Below the pieces are notes generated by a model, which searched no databases, had not been told where the DNA came from, and worked only from the letters and a program-made list of their open reading frames with translations. Positions 26,479 through 34,374 of a stretch of 64,000 nucleotides of DNA are shown here, piece by piece. How positions within the stretch are numbered: position 1 is the first letter of the stretch; each line of letters starts with the position of its first letter. This DNA is from Flavobacteriales bacterium. Its GTDB lineage: Bacteria; Bacteroidota; Bacteroidia; Flavobacteriales_E; Vicingaceae. The stretch is taken from assembly GCA_015075325.1 (NCBI GenBank), contig JABTUP010000016.1:22180-86179 (forward strand), read 5' to 3'. The position numbers were made by a program, and so were the translations under genes.

Positions 26479-26775
26479 TTACATTAAAAACATGTACCAC
26501 AAGTAAAATGCTCCATAAACAAAAGTTGCAGCAATTACTCCTTTTGCCGATTGGTCTTTTTTAAGCCAATAAAACAAAAAGAAAATACCCAAATTTACGA
26601 GCAAACCTCCTTTTAAAGAATTGATAATAGGGCTAAAAAAAGGATTAGAAACAATGTAAAACAACGACATGTTTGTGGTTATTTTTAAAATAACATACAT
26701 GGTGGTAACTGGGAGAATAACTCCTAAAATTAACCCAATAATGATGTGGTCGAATTTTTTAAAATCGTTAGGCAT
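26479..26775 (-). CDS. Small integral membrane protein
   Basis: This 98-residue protein has three hydrophobic segments (about 11-32, 55-70 and 80-97) and short polar loops. I do not recognise a family. Its ATG overlaps the 3' end of surE by 8 nt, so it is translated from the same mRNA. A terminator-like repeat follows the stop. Confidence 0.7.
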   Translation of the reverse strand: MPNDFKKFDHIIIGLILGVILPVTTMYVILKITTNMSLFYIVSNPFFSPIINSLKGGLLVNLGIFFLFYWLKKDQSAKGVIAATFVYGAFYLWYMFLM

Positions 26776-27535
26776 TTTCTAAATGTTTAATAGCATTAAT
26801 CAATTTATAGTTGGTAAAATCGTGTTGAACAGGAACAACAGAGACATAATTGTTTTTTAAAGCCCATTCGTCGGTATCTTCATCGTTGCTGTAAACAACA
26901 AATTTTCCGGTTAACCAATAATAACTTTTACCCATAGGGTCTTTGCGTTCGTCAAATTCTTCCTCCCAATTTCCGCTAGCTTGTTTGCATACTTTTATGC
27001 CTTGTATAAATTCGGCTGGAATATCAGGTATATTAACATTTAAACAACTATTTTGGTATTTATTTTCTAGTACATCTTTGATAATTTTTGCTACATAAAT
27101 TTTTGCTGCACTAAAATTGGCTTCGATAGAATGATTGCAAAGCGAGAAACCAATAGAAGGAATGCCTTCCATAGCACCTTCAATGGCTGCCGACATGGTA
27201 CCTGAGTAAATTACATTGATAGATGAATTTGCTCCGTGGTTAATACCCGAAAGAATTAAGTTAGGTTTTCGAGGCAACAGTTTACTTACGCCCATTTTTA
27301 CACAATCAACAGGAGTTCCGCTACAAGCATGGTATTGTATTCCATCTTTTTCCCAACTGTTTACTCGCAATGCAGCATTTAAGGTAACAGCATGTCCCAT
27401 TCCGCTTTGTGGTTTATCGGGAGCAACTACAGCTACTTCTCCAAATTGTTTTGCAACATCAATAAGTGCAGCAATTCCGGGAGCAGTAATGCCATCATCG
27501 TTTACAACTAAAATAAATGGTTTTTCCAAAGTCAA
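26768..27535 (-). CDS. surE: 5'/3'-nucleotidase SurE
   Basis: SurE is a divalent-metal nucleoside monophosphatase linked to stationary-phase survival. The 255-residue protein has the N-terminal metal site VVNDDGITAPG, APDKPQSGMGHAVT and SGINHGANSSINVIYSGTMSAA, all diagnostic. No ATG is available near the start; TTG at 27535 (or 27529) must be used. AGGA lies about 10 nt upstream of the first TTG and could support initiation there. Confidence 0.95.
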   Translation of the reverse strand: MTLEKPFILVVNDDGITAPGIAALIDVAKQFGEVAVVAPDKPQSGMGHAVTLNAALRVNSWEKDGIQYHACSGTPVDCVKMGVSKLLPRKPNLILSGINHGANSSINVIYSGTMSAAIEGAMEGIPSIGFSLCNHSIEANFSAAKIYVAKIIKDVLENKYQNSCLNVNIPDIPAEFIQGIKVCKQASGNWEEEFDERKDPMGKSYYWLTGKFVVYSNDEDTDEWALKNNYVSVVPVQHDFTNYKLINAIKHLENA

Positions 27536-27628
27536 ATTTTTTTCCTCAAATTTAGGGTTTATAGTGTTGTTTTAATAAAATTTTATCAGGAATTGACTTC
27601 TATCATTTTTTTAATTGAAATAGCTCAT

Positions 27629-27636
27629 TACCTTTG
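27629..27636 (+). promoter_or_regulatory. Putative -7 promoter box for the UspA gene
   Basis: TACCTTTG matches TAnnTTTG and lies 26 bp upstream of the ATG. The -33 region is a T-run without a clear TTG. Confidence 0.45.
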
Positions 27637-27661
27637 GTTAAATTAAATAGAAAAAAAACAG

Positions 27662-28465
27662 ATGAAAAACTTATTGGTACCAACCGACTTTTCGGAATAT
27701 GCTAATGCAGCGATGGAATACGCAATACTTATTGCAAAAATTAGAAACAGCACTATTCATGTGGTTACGGTGGTTACCTCAACCGAAGATGAAGATTTTG
27801 AAAATGCTGAACGTAAATTATTGGCAATTAAAAACAGCGAATTGTTAAAAGGAATAGCTGTTGAAACCTATGTAAAATTAGGAGGAAACATTTGCGATAG
27901 AATTTTAGAATGTGCCACTGAAATAAAAGCCGATTTAATTTTAATGGGTTCGCATGGTTCGTCAACCATTACCGAAATTTTATTGGGTAGCAACACCGAA
28001 AAAGTAGTTAGAAAATCAGCATTTAATGTGTTAACCATTAAGCACCGAATGTTGCGTAGTGAAATTAAAAATATTGCCTTTGCTTCAGATTTTTCATCCG
28101 AATCGAACCGAATATTTTCTATTATTAAAAATATTGCCGAAAAGTTTAATGCACAAATTCATTTGCTAAAAATAAACACGCCTGCCCATTTTGAGCCTAC
28201 TCGGGTTTCGATGGAAAAAATTGACCGTTTTATAAAAAATGAAAAACTAACTCCATTAAATGGCGACAAGTTTAAAATTGCTTTATACTCTGATAGTACC
28301 GAAGAATTGGGAGTTTTAAACTATTGTATAGAAAACGAAATTGACATGATTGCGTTAGGCATACACAACAAAACAAGCATTTGGAAATTGTTGCACGAAA
28401 GTACTTCACAAAACTTGGTTAGCCACTCTTTTAGACCTGTGTTGACTATTCCGATACCGGAGTAA
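27662..28465 (+). CDS. Universal stress protein with two UspA domains
   Basis: A 267-residue cytoplasmic protein made of two tandem UspA folds (about 1-140 and 145-267). The first begins NLLVPTDFSEYANAAMEYA and contains the ATP-binding signature GSHGSS...GSNTEKVVRKS; the second begins NIAFASDFSSES and has a degenerate nucleotide motif. Such proteins respond to stress or energy limitation. It stands as a single gene. Confidence 0.92.
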   Translation: MKNLLVPTDFSEYANAAMEYAILIAKIRNSTIHVVTVVTSTEDEDFENAERKLLAIKNSELLKGIAVETYVKLGGNICDRILECATEIKADLILMGSHGSSTITEILLGSNTEKVVRKSAFNVLTIKHRMLRSEIKNIAFASDFSSESNRIFSIIKNIAEKFNAQIHLLKINTPAHFEPTRVSMEKIDRFIKNEKLTPLNGDKFKIALYSDSTEELGVLNYCIENEIDMIALGIHNKTSIWKLLHESTSQNLVSHSFRPVLTIPIPE

Positions 28466-28542
28466 AAATAATTTATTAAATTTGAGGTAATATTAAGTGT
28501 TGATATATTCTTAGGTTTAATATCTATACATTTGTATATATT

Positions 28543-29322
28543 TTGGAAAAAATTGGAGACATAGAAATAAGAGTAATTGGAAAAACTGGAAATCAAGAAT
28601 TAAAACCGGACAATTATGACATTAAACATATTGCATCATTATTGCAAAATGTTGAAGATTTACTTTATCCGAATAATAAAAAAGAACGACCACTGATTAC
28701 CTACGATATTCAAGAGGGTTCTGTTAGACACATTTTTAAAACCACAATACAATCTGTTATTGGTTTTAGTGCAATATTAACTCAAGTTCAAGCAAATAAT
28801 TCTATAGATTTTTTAGATTTAAAAACCGCAAGAGCTATTGAAAGTATTCAACAACTTTCTTTACAAAAAAACTATGAGTTTCAAATTAAAACATCACTTA
28901 AAGATGATTATGAATTAAGCATCTCACCTTCAACCAAATTTTTTAGAACTGAGAACATTTGGGTAGATGCTGAGGTTTATTTTTATGGTGTTTTAAAAGA
29001 CGCAGGTGGTAAAAGCAAGGCAAATATTCATATCGATACAGATGACTTTGGATACGTAGCAATTGAGACAGACAAGGATTTTTTAGAGAGTCATGAAGAA
29101 AATTTGTTATACAAAAAATATGGAGTTAGAGCTGTAGGAAAGCAAAATATAGAAACGGGTGAGATAGATACAAAATCACTTAAGTTGGTTGAGTTAATAG
29201 ATTATAATCCAAAATACGACCAAAAATATCTAGCTACTTTGATTTCAAAGGCTAAGAATAGCTGGAAAGGAATTAATCCTGATGAGTGGTTATTAAATCT
29301 AAGAGGAGGTTATGAAGCATAG
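28543..29322 (+). CDS. Hypothetical protein paired with a PIN-domain gene
   Basis: I do not recognise this 259-residue soluble protein. It has no signal or membrane segment. The reading frame is open from the TGA at 28501, and the first plausible start is TTG 28543; no ATG is available upstream or near it. Its last 11 bases overlap the PIN gene, and the PIN ATG is preceded by AGGAGG within this gene, so the two are translationally linked. It could be an unusually large antitoxin or a partner of the nuclease. Confidence 0.65.
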   Translation: MEKIGDIEIRVIGKTGNQELKPDNYDIKHIASLLQNVEDLLYPNNKKERPLITYDIQEGSVRHIFKTTIQSVIGFSAILTQVQANNSIDFLDLKTARAIESIQQLSLQKNYEFQIKTSLKDDYELSISPSTKFFRTENIWVDAEVYFYGVLKDAGGKSKANIHIDTDDFGYVAIETDKDFLESHEENLLYKKYGVRAVGKQNIETGEIDTKSLKLVELIDYNPKYDQKYLATLISKAKNSWKGINPDEWLLNLRGGYEA

Positions 29323-29797
29323 CGTTCTTTTGGATACCAGTTTCTTTATTAGACTGTTGAATGATGAAGATTCTCTGCATCAAAATGCGTTGAACTATTT
29401 TAAATACTTTTTAGAGAAAGAAATTGATTTAAAGATATCAACTATTTCAATTGCCGAATATTGTGTAAAAGGTAATTTGAGTGATTTACCTCTTGTAAAT
29501 TTGCAAATACTACCCTTTAACTTAAATCATGCTCAACGTACTGGAGAATTCGCAAAAATCATATTCAATCAAAATCTCATTTCTTCCGAAAAAATTTCTC
29601 CTCGTGCTATAATACCAAATGATTCAAAACTTTTTGCACAAGCTGATTTAGATAAGACTATTACTCATTTTGTAACTTCAGATTCAAGATCAAAAATAAC
29701 TTTAGGCTATTTAACAAAAGTTACTAAACCTAAATTTGAAGTAATTGATATAAATTTCCCTTACAATGAAACGTTTGGTATATTTGATTTAAAATAA
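29312..29797 (+). CDS. PIN-domain ribonuclease-like protein
   Basis: The 161-residue protein has the PIN acidic quartet in the expected order: Asp8 (LLDTSF), Glu49 (SIAEY), Asp104 (PNDSK) and Asp124 (VTSDSR). PIN proteins are Mg-dependent RNases, often the toxin of VapBC-type modules. Here the usual small VapB antitoxin is absent and the upstream, overlapping gene encodes a 259-residue protein instead. The GAGGAGG stretch just before the ATG is a strong Shine-Dalgarno, which is uncommon in this genome. Confidence 0.85.
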   Translation: MKHSVLLDTSFFIRLLNDEDSLHQNALNYFKYFLEKEIDLKISTISIAEYCVKGNLSDLPLVNLQILPFNLNHAQRTGEFAKIIFNQNLISSEKISPRAIIPNDSKLFAQADLDKTITHFVTSDSRSKITLGYLTKVTKPKFEVIDINFPYNETFGIFDLK

Positions 29798-29809
29798 GAA
29801 CCCAAATTT

Positions 29810-30274
29810 CTACTTTTCCACCCAAACAATATTCCCGTTTTGTTCTTTAAAGTAATTATCGAATGTTTCGGGCAAAATGGAGGTAGTTTTTTGTGCTGTT
29901 TTAATGGTAAGTTCGGCAAGGTTAAAACTGCGTCCGTTAATAAAATACTGGTTGTAGGAAGTGTACTTGTCGTTGTGTAACCTACCAAATATAAGCGCCG
30001 CATTTGCGGGAAGGGTAATCATTACTTTTTCATTGGTAGTGTCGGCATCAGCTAAAGTTAATTTCTTTTCCCAATTTAAACAACCTTTTGATTTTAACTC
30101 ATACGCGTCGGTAGTTGCATCAAAAATGGCAAAGGTTTTTTCGGGTGGAGTTAACGTATAGCTTATTTCAATAGGTTGATTCGATTCGTTAACAACCATA
30201 AAATATTGAACCCAAGAGCAACTCCAAAACAATTGTAGGAAAAGAAACCAAACTAAAAATTTTAACCCTTTCAT
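29810..30274 (-). CDS. Hypothetical lipoprotein
   Basis: The 154-residue protein has a hydrophobic leader ending in lipobox LFWSC (Cys about 19), so it is probably a lipoprotein. The rest forms a beta-rich domain of unknown family (NESNQPIEISYTLTPPEK near the start). It is convergent with the PIN gene, 12 bp apart, and divergent from the HU/SPOR gene. Confidence 0.7.
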   Translation of the reverse strand: MKGLKFLVWFLFLQLFWSCSWVQYFMVVNESNQPIEISYTLTPPEKTFAIFDATTDAYELKSKGCLNWEKKLTLADADTTNEKVMITLPANAALIFGRLHNDKYTSYNQYFINGRSFNLAELTIKTAQKTTSILPETFDNYFKEQNGNIVWVEK

Positions 30275-30369
30275 TACTTGCTATTTTAAACTAAATTAAA
30301 AAATAAACAGCTAAAACCACATCAATTTTCATTAATTTTATAAATTCGCAACCCTTTTGGAGGCAACAG

Positions 30370-31380
30370 ATGAAATTAGACCATTACATAAGCCAATTAT
30401 TGTTTCGCTACGATTGCGTTATCGTGCCTAATTTAGGTGGTTTTGTAACCAATTACAAGCCTGCAAGTATTAATCCTGTAAAAGATACTTTTTACCCACC
30501 ATCAAAAGGAATTTCGTTTAACAAAAACTTGAGTCACAACGACGGTTTGTTGGCAAATGCAATTAGTCAGGACAACAACATTAGCTACGAAAAAGCCCTT
30601 AAAATAATTGAAGAAGCTGTTTTTACGATACAGCAAGAATTAAAAAACAGAAAAAAAGTTGCTTTCGAAAATGTTGGTGTGTTGTTTTACGACCACGAGA
30701 ACCGGTTGCAATTTGAGCCATCAGCAACTGTAAATTACCTTTTAGAAAGTTACGGTTTAAGCTCATTCCAACAATTCCCAGTAAAACGTAAAACACTTGA
30801 AGATAAAATAAAAGAAACTCCAGTTTTACCAATTAGTGGTTCTAAAAACACTAAAAAATGGATTGCTGCTGCAGCAGTATTTATTCCGTTGGCTTTTTTA
30901 ACCATTTGGATTCCTACAAAATTCGATATTGGTTCGGAGTTAAATTATGCCAATTTAAATCCGTTTAAAACAGTAACTCCTGTTTATACCGAACGAGCAT
31001 CAGCTTTACCAACTATTAAAAAATCGGTTACTCCAACTGTTGACGAAAACACGCAAACCATACAGTTTATTGCTAACGAAAAACCCATTGTAATAACTCA
31101 ACCTACTGTTGAAGAAACAGCTAAAGTTGATTCAACTTATGTTGAAACAAAACAACAAAAAGCAAATTTCCATGTGGTTGGAGGTTGTTTTGCCGAAAAA
31201 CAAAATGCTCAAAAATTTGTTCAAGAGTTAATAAATGCTGGATTTGAAGCTTCTATAATTGGAAAACGAAAAGGATTGTTTACCGTAAGTTACAGCGGTT
31301 TCTCTACCCGACAAGAAGCTGTTGAAGGCTTAGCACAAGTAAAAAACCACAACAAAAGGGCTTGGATTTTAGCTTTGTAA
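30370..31380 (+). CDS. HU-CCDC81 and SPOR domain-containing protein
   Basis: Residues 1-130 form the tandem HU-CCDC81-type domains typical of Bacteroidota (LDHYISQLLFRYDCVIVPNLGGF, then LKNRKKVAFENVGVL). A single membrane segment follows at about 162-181, then a low-complexity periplasmic linker and a C-terminal SPOR domain (about 262-336, FHVVGGCF...GLFTVSYSGFSTRQEA). SPOR domains bind denuded septal peptidoglycan, so a cell-division or envelope role is likely. The HU part faces the cytoplasm. The next gene starts 6 bp later. Confidence 0.9.
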   Translation: MKLDHYISQLLFRYDCVIVPNLGGFVTNYKPASINPVKDTFYPPSKGISFNKNLSHNDGLLANAISQDNNISYEKALKIIEEAVFTIQQELKNRKKVAFENVGVLFYDHENRLQFEPSATVNYLLESYGLSSFQQFPVKRKTLEDKIKETPVLPISGSKNTKKWIAAAAVFIPLAFLTIWIPTKFDIGSELNYANLNPFKTVTPVYTERASALPTIKKSVTPTVDENTQTIQFIANEKPIVITQPTVEETAKVDSTYVETKQQKANFHVVGGCFAEKQNAQKFVQELINAGFEASIIGKRKGLFTVSYSGFSTRQEAVEGLAQVKNHNKRAWILAL

Positions 31381-31386
31381 GTCATA

Positions 31387-31686
31387 ATGAAAGAAAAACT
31401 TAAAACATCATTAGGAAGATTTAGAATTATCGCTTTTTTAGAAGGCTGTTCTTATTTAGCATTTGCTTTAACCATGCCATTAAAATATGGGTTTGAAATA
31501 CCGCAGCCCAATTATGTGGTTGGCATGGCTCATGGAGTTTTGTTTATGGCTTATGTAATAATGGCTGTGCAACTTACTTTTGAAGAAAAATGGAAACTTA
31601 CTAAAGCCTTTTGGGTTTTATTAGCATCGTTAATTCCTTTCGGGACATTTTATATGGATGCTAAATTATTTAAGGAAAGAGGATAA
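31387..31686 (+). CDS. DUF3817 family integral membrane protein
   Basis: A 99-residue protein with three membrane segments and the DUF3817 pattern: RFRIIAFLEGCSYL, then MPLKYGFEIPQPNYVVGMAHGVLF, then a C-terminal IPFGTFYMDAKLF. The function of the family is unknown. It follows the HU/SPOR gene by 6 bp and is probably co-transcribed. Confidence 0.85.
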   Translation: MKEKLKTSLGRFRIIAFLEGCSYLAFALTMPLKYGFEIPQPNYVVGMAHGVLFMAYVIMAVQLTFEEKWKLTKAFWVLLASLIPFGTFYMDAKLFKERG

Positions 31687-31696
31687 CATTTTCTCT

Positions 31697-31812
31697 CTCA
31701 GATATCGCTAATTCTCGCAAATATTTTCACAAAATCTTATTTCATTTTAATCTTACAAAAAGATTATCTTTTGCTGTAGTTTCTGCGAAAATCTGTGGAA
31801 TCAGCGAGAACC
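31697..31812. repeat. Intergenic repeat of the CTGTGGAATCAGCGA type
   Basis: Sequence such as CAGATATCGCTAATTCTCGC near the left end and GCGAAAATCTGTGGAATCAGCGAGAA at the right end is related to the dispersed CAGATT/AGCGTT family. It extends a few bases into the 3' end of the dehydrogenase gene at 31801. Confidence 0.55.
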
Positions 31813-32802
31813 GAAAAAAGTAGCCTCAATTTTATCGGCAAGCACCGACGAAAGTTTAATGTACGATTCCACCGTCCAACCAGCAACGTGTGGACTTAAA
31901 ACCACTTTTTCCGATTGAGTTAAATACACAAAATCTTCTGGCAGTTGCTCAGCACTAATGGTTTCGAACGATTTGGTTTCGTATTCCAGCACATCTAAAC
32001 AAGCGCCTAAAATTTTACCCGATTTTAAAGCTTGAACCAAATCGGCGGTTTTTACATGGTTGCCTCGAGCAGTATTGATGAGGTAAAAAGGTTTTTTGCA
32101 AGAGTTGATAAAATCTGCATTTACGAAATACTGCGTTTCAGTAGTTAATGGTAAATGAATACTGATAATATCCGATTTTGCTTTTAATTCTTCTAATGAA
32201 ACTTCTTTAAAAATACTTCCAACTTCGGTCTTCCAAATTCGGTCTTCCAACCCTTTTTTATACTTATCGTAAGCTAAAATGGCAACATCAAAACCTCTCA
32301 ATTTTTTAGCCAACGAGCTACCCATAAAACCGAAACCAATAATTCCAATTGTTTTACCTGATAATTCCAATCCGCGATTTCCTTCCCTATCCCAAATTGC
32401 TTTTCGAACTTCTGCATCGCCTTTTTTTAGTTGGTTAAACAACATGAGCAATGCCCCAATGGAATGTTCTGCTACAGCATCCATGTTGCCTTCAGGCGAA
32501 TGAATAATTTTTACTCCTTTTTTTTCGGCGTATGTAACATCAATGTTTTCTAACCCAGCACCCGAACGAGCAACAAATTTTAAGTTGGTTGCCGCATCAA
32601 AAAAGGTCTTATCCAACGTAAATCGACTACGAATAACCAAGCCTTGATAGTTTTCTATTTTTGCTTCTATATCGCTTTTTGACGAAGTATAATCGTGTTC
32701 GCAAACTACTCCAAGTTTGGTTAATCGTTCTTCTAAAATGGGATGAACCGAGTCGATAAATAGCACTTTTGTTATCACTTGATGAAATTGATTTTTTGGC
32801 AA
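31801..32802 (-). CDS. D-2-hydroxyacid dehydrogenase (phosphoglycerate dehydrogenase-like)
   Basis: A 333-residue NAD-dependent dehydrogenase. The Rossmann motif is GIIGFGFMGSSLA (about 148-160), and the catalytic triad is visible as Arg in INTARG, Glu in the following helix region and His in LSPHVAGWT. The short form without an ACT domain resembles SerA-like enzymes of Flavobacteriia that make phosphohydroxypyruvate, but substrate is not certain. The longest frame starts with TTG (32802); GTG 32778, just before the first beta strand, is an attractive alternative. No ATG exists. Confidence 0.88.
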   Translation of the reverse strand: MPKNQFHQVITKVLFIDSVHPILEERLTKLGVVCEHDYTSSKSDIEAKIENYQGLVIRSRFTLDKTFFDAATNLKFVARSGAGLENIDVTYAEKKGVKIIHSPEGNMDAVAEHSIGALLMLFNQLKKGDAEVRKAIWDREGNRGLELSGKTIGIIGFGFMGSSLAKKLRGFDVAILAYDKYKKGLEDRIWKTEVGSIFKEVSLEELKAKSDIISIHLPLTTETQYFVNADFINSCKKPFYLINTARGNHVKTADLVQALKSGKILGACLDVLEYETKSFETISAEQLPEDFVYLTQSEKVVLSPHVAGWTVESYIKLSSVLADKIEATFFGSR

Positions 32803-32886
32803 AGGTAGTGATTATTCAGTTCAACTTAAAAACAAGGAAATGTTGTGCAAAAGAGTAATTATTCGTCACCAAAAGTGATATAAATT

Positions 32887-32950
32887 ACATTTATTCATAT
32901 GAAAAAATGTATTGAATAACATTTATTCGTATGAAAAAGTGTATTTTTGT
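32887..32950 (+). promoter_or_regulatory. Two tandem 32-bp repeats upstream of the second DUF4143 ATPase
   Basis: Two adjacent copies start with ACATTTATTCATATGAAAAA (32887) and ACATTTATTCGTATGAAAAA (32919). Each contains a small inverted repeat, TTCATATGAA or TTCGTATGAA, nested in an ACATTT...AAATGT symmetry in the first copy. They lie 40-100 bp before the ATG, suggesting paired operator sites. Confidence 0.6.
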
Positions 32951-32990
32951 GACATAAAAACACTCATTATATTAATTTGGAATTAAACAA

Positions 32991-34286
32991 ATGCAAAGAG
33001 CAATTATTGAAGATTTAAAAAAATGGAAGAACTCCATCAATAGAAAACCATTGATAATTCAGGGAGCTAGACAAGTAGGTAAGACTTGGGCAATGAAAGA
33101 ATTTGGTAAGACAACATTTAAAAATGTGGTGTATTTAAATTTTGAAAGTAGTTCTAGGCTCAAAGAGGTATTTATACCCGATTTTAATATTGAACGATTG
33201 CTAACGGTTTTTGAAATTGAAACAAATGTAAAAATTACCCCAGCCGATACCTTAATTATTTTTGATGAAATACAAGAAGTTGAAAAGGGGCTGACTGCAT
33301 TAAAATATTTTTACGAAAATGCCCCTGAATATTATATCGTTGCAGCAGGTTCATTATTAGGAATCTCCTTACAAAAAAACAACTCATTTCCTGTTGGTAA
33401 AGTCGATTTCTTATCATTATACCCCTTGAGTTTTTTAGAGTTTCTTGAAAATATTGGAGAAGAAAAATTGGCTCAGCAACTGGCTCATAAAAATTGGGAT
33501 GTTTTAAATAGCTTCCATGATAAATTAGTAGAAATTTTACGCTTGTATTATTTTATAGGAGGCATGCCAGAGGTTGTGTCAAGTTATATTTCAACTAAGA
33601 ATTTAAACACCGTTCGTAGCATACAACAAAAAATATTGATTGGTTACGAAAATGATTTTGCTAAATATGCTCCTAACGATATAGTGCCAAAAATAAGATT
33701 GGTTTGGCAGTCGTTAATATCACAATTAGCAAAAGAAAACAGAAAATTTATTTACGGTCAGCTAAAAAAAGGGGCAAGAGCCAAAGATTTTGAATCGGCA
33801 ATAAATTGGTTGCTTGCTGCTGGTTTGGTGCTTAAAGTAAATCGTATTGAAAAACCTACTATGCCACTTAATGCGTATGCCGATTACGATGCTTTTAAAT
33901 TATTTTTGGTTGACATTGGTATATTAAATGCTATTGGAAAATTAGACCAAAAGATTCTTTTAGAAAAAAATACCATTTTGCAAGAATTTAAAGGGGCTTT
34001 AACTGAGCAGTTTGTTTGTCAGCAACTAAAACTTCAACATGAGCTGTATTATTGGTCTACTCAAAATTCTACTGCTGAAATTGATTTTTTAATACAACAA
34101 CAAAACAACATCATACCAATTGAAGTAAAAGCAGAAGAAAACTTGAAATCGAAAAGCTTAAAAACGTATGTCGAAAAATATTCGCCAACAACTGCCATAA
34201 GAACCTCTATGAGTCCTTACAGAAAAGAAGAATGGTTAACCAATATTCCTTTGTATGCTGTTGCTGGAATTAGTGAGTTTCATTAA
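32991..34286 (+). CDS. AAA+ ATPase with C-terminal DUF4143 domain (copy 2)
   Basis: A 431-residue ATPase with Walker A GARQVGKTW at residues 25-33, Walker B TLIIFDEIQE near 88-97, and AAGSLLG sensor region. The C-terminal DUF4143 part carries STAEIDFLIQ...IPIEVKAEE, a D-x-ExK nuclease-like signature. It belongs to a different subgroup from the copy at 7316 but has the same architecture. It stands alone behind tandem operator-like repeats. Function of the family is unknown. Confidence 0.9.
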   Translation: MQRAIIEDLKKWKNSINRKPLIIQGARQVGKTWAMKEFGKTTFKNVVYLNFESSSRLKEVFIPDFNIERLLTVFEIETNVKITPADTLIIFDEIQEVEKGLTALKYFYENAPEYYIVAAGSLLGISLQKNNSFPVGKVDFLSLYPLSFLEFLENIGEEKLAQQLAHKNWDVLNSFHDKLVEILRLYYFIGGMPEVVSSYISTKNLNTVRSIQQKILIGYENDFAKYAPNDIVPKIRLVWQSLISQLAKENRKFIYGQLKKGARAKDFESAINWLLAAGLVLKVNRIEKPTMPLNAYADYDAFKLFLVDIGILNAIGKLDQKILLEKNTILQEFKGALTEQFVCQQLKLQHELYYWSTQNSTAEIDFLIQQQNNIIPIEVKAEENLKSKSLKTYVEKYSPTTAIRTSMSPYRKEEWLTNIPLYAVAGISEFH

Positions 34287-34374
34287 TATAAATCCTAGTA
34301 AATTTTCCCAAAAGGTTACGGGAAAAATTGCTGAATTTTCAGCGTACATTTGCAAAATCAACGAGAGACTACCA

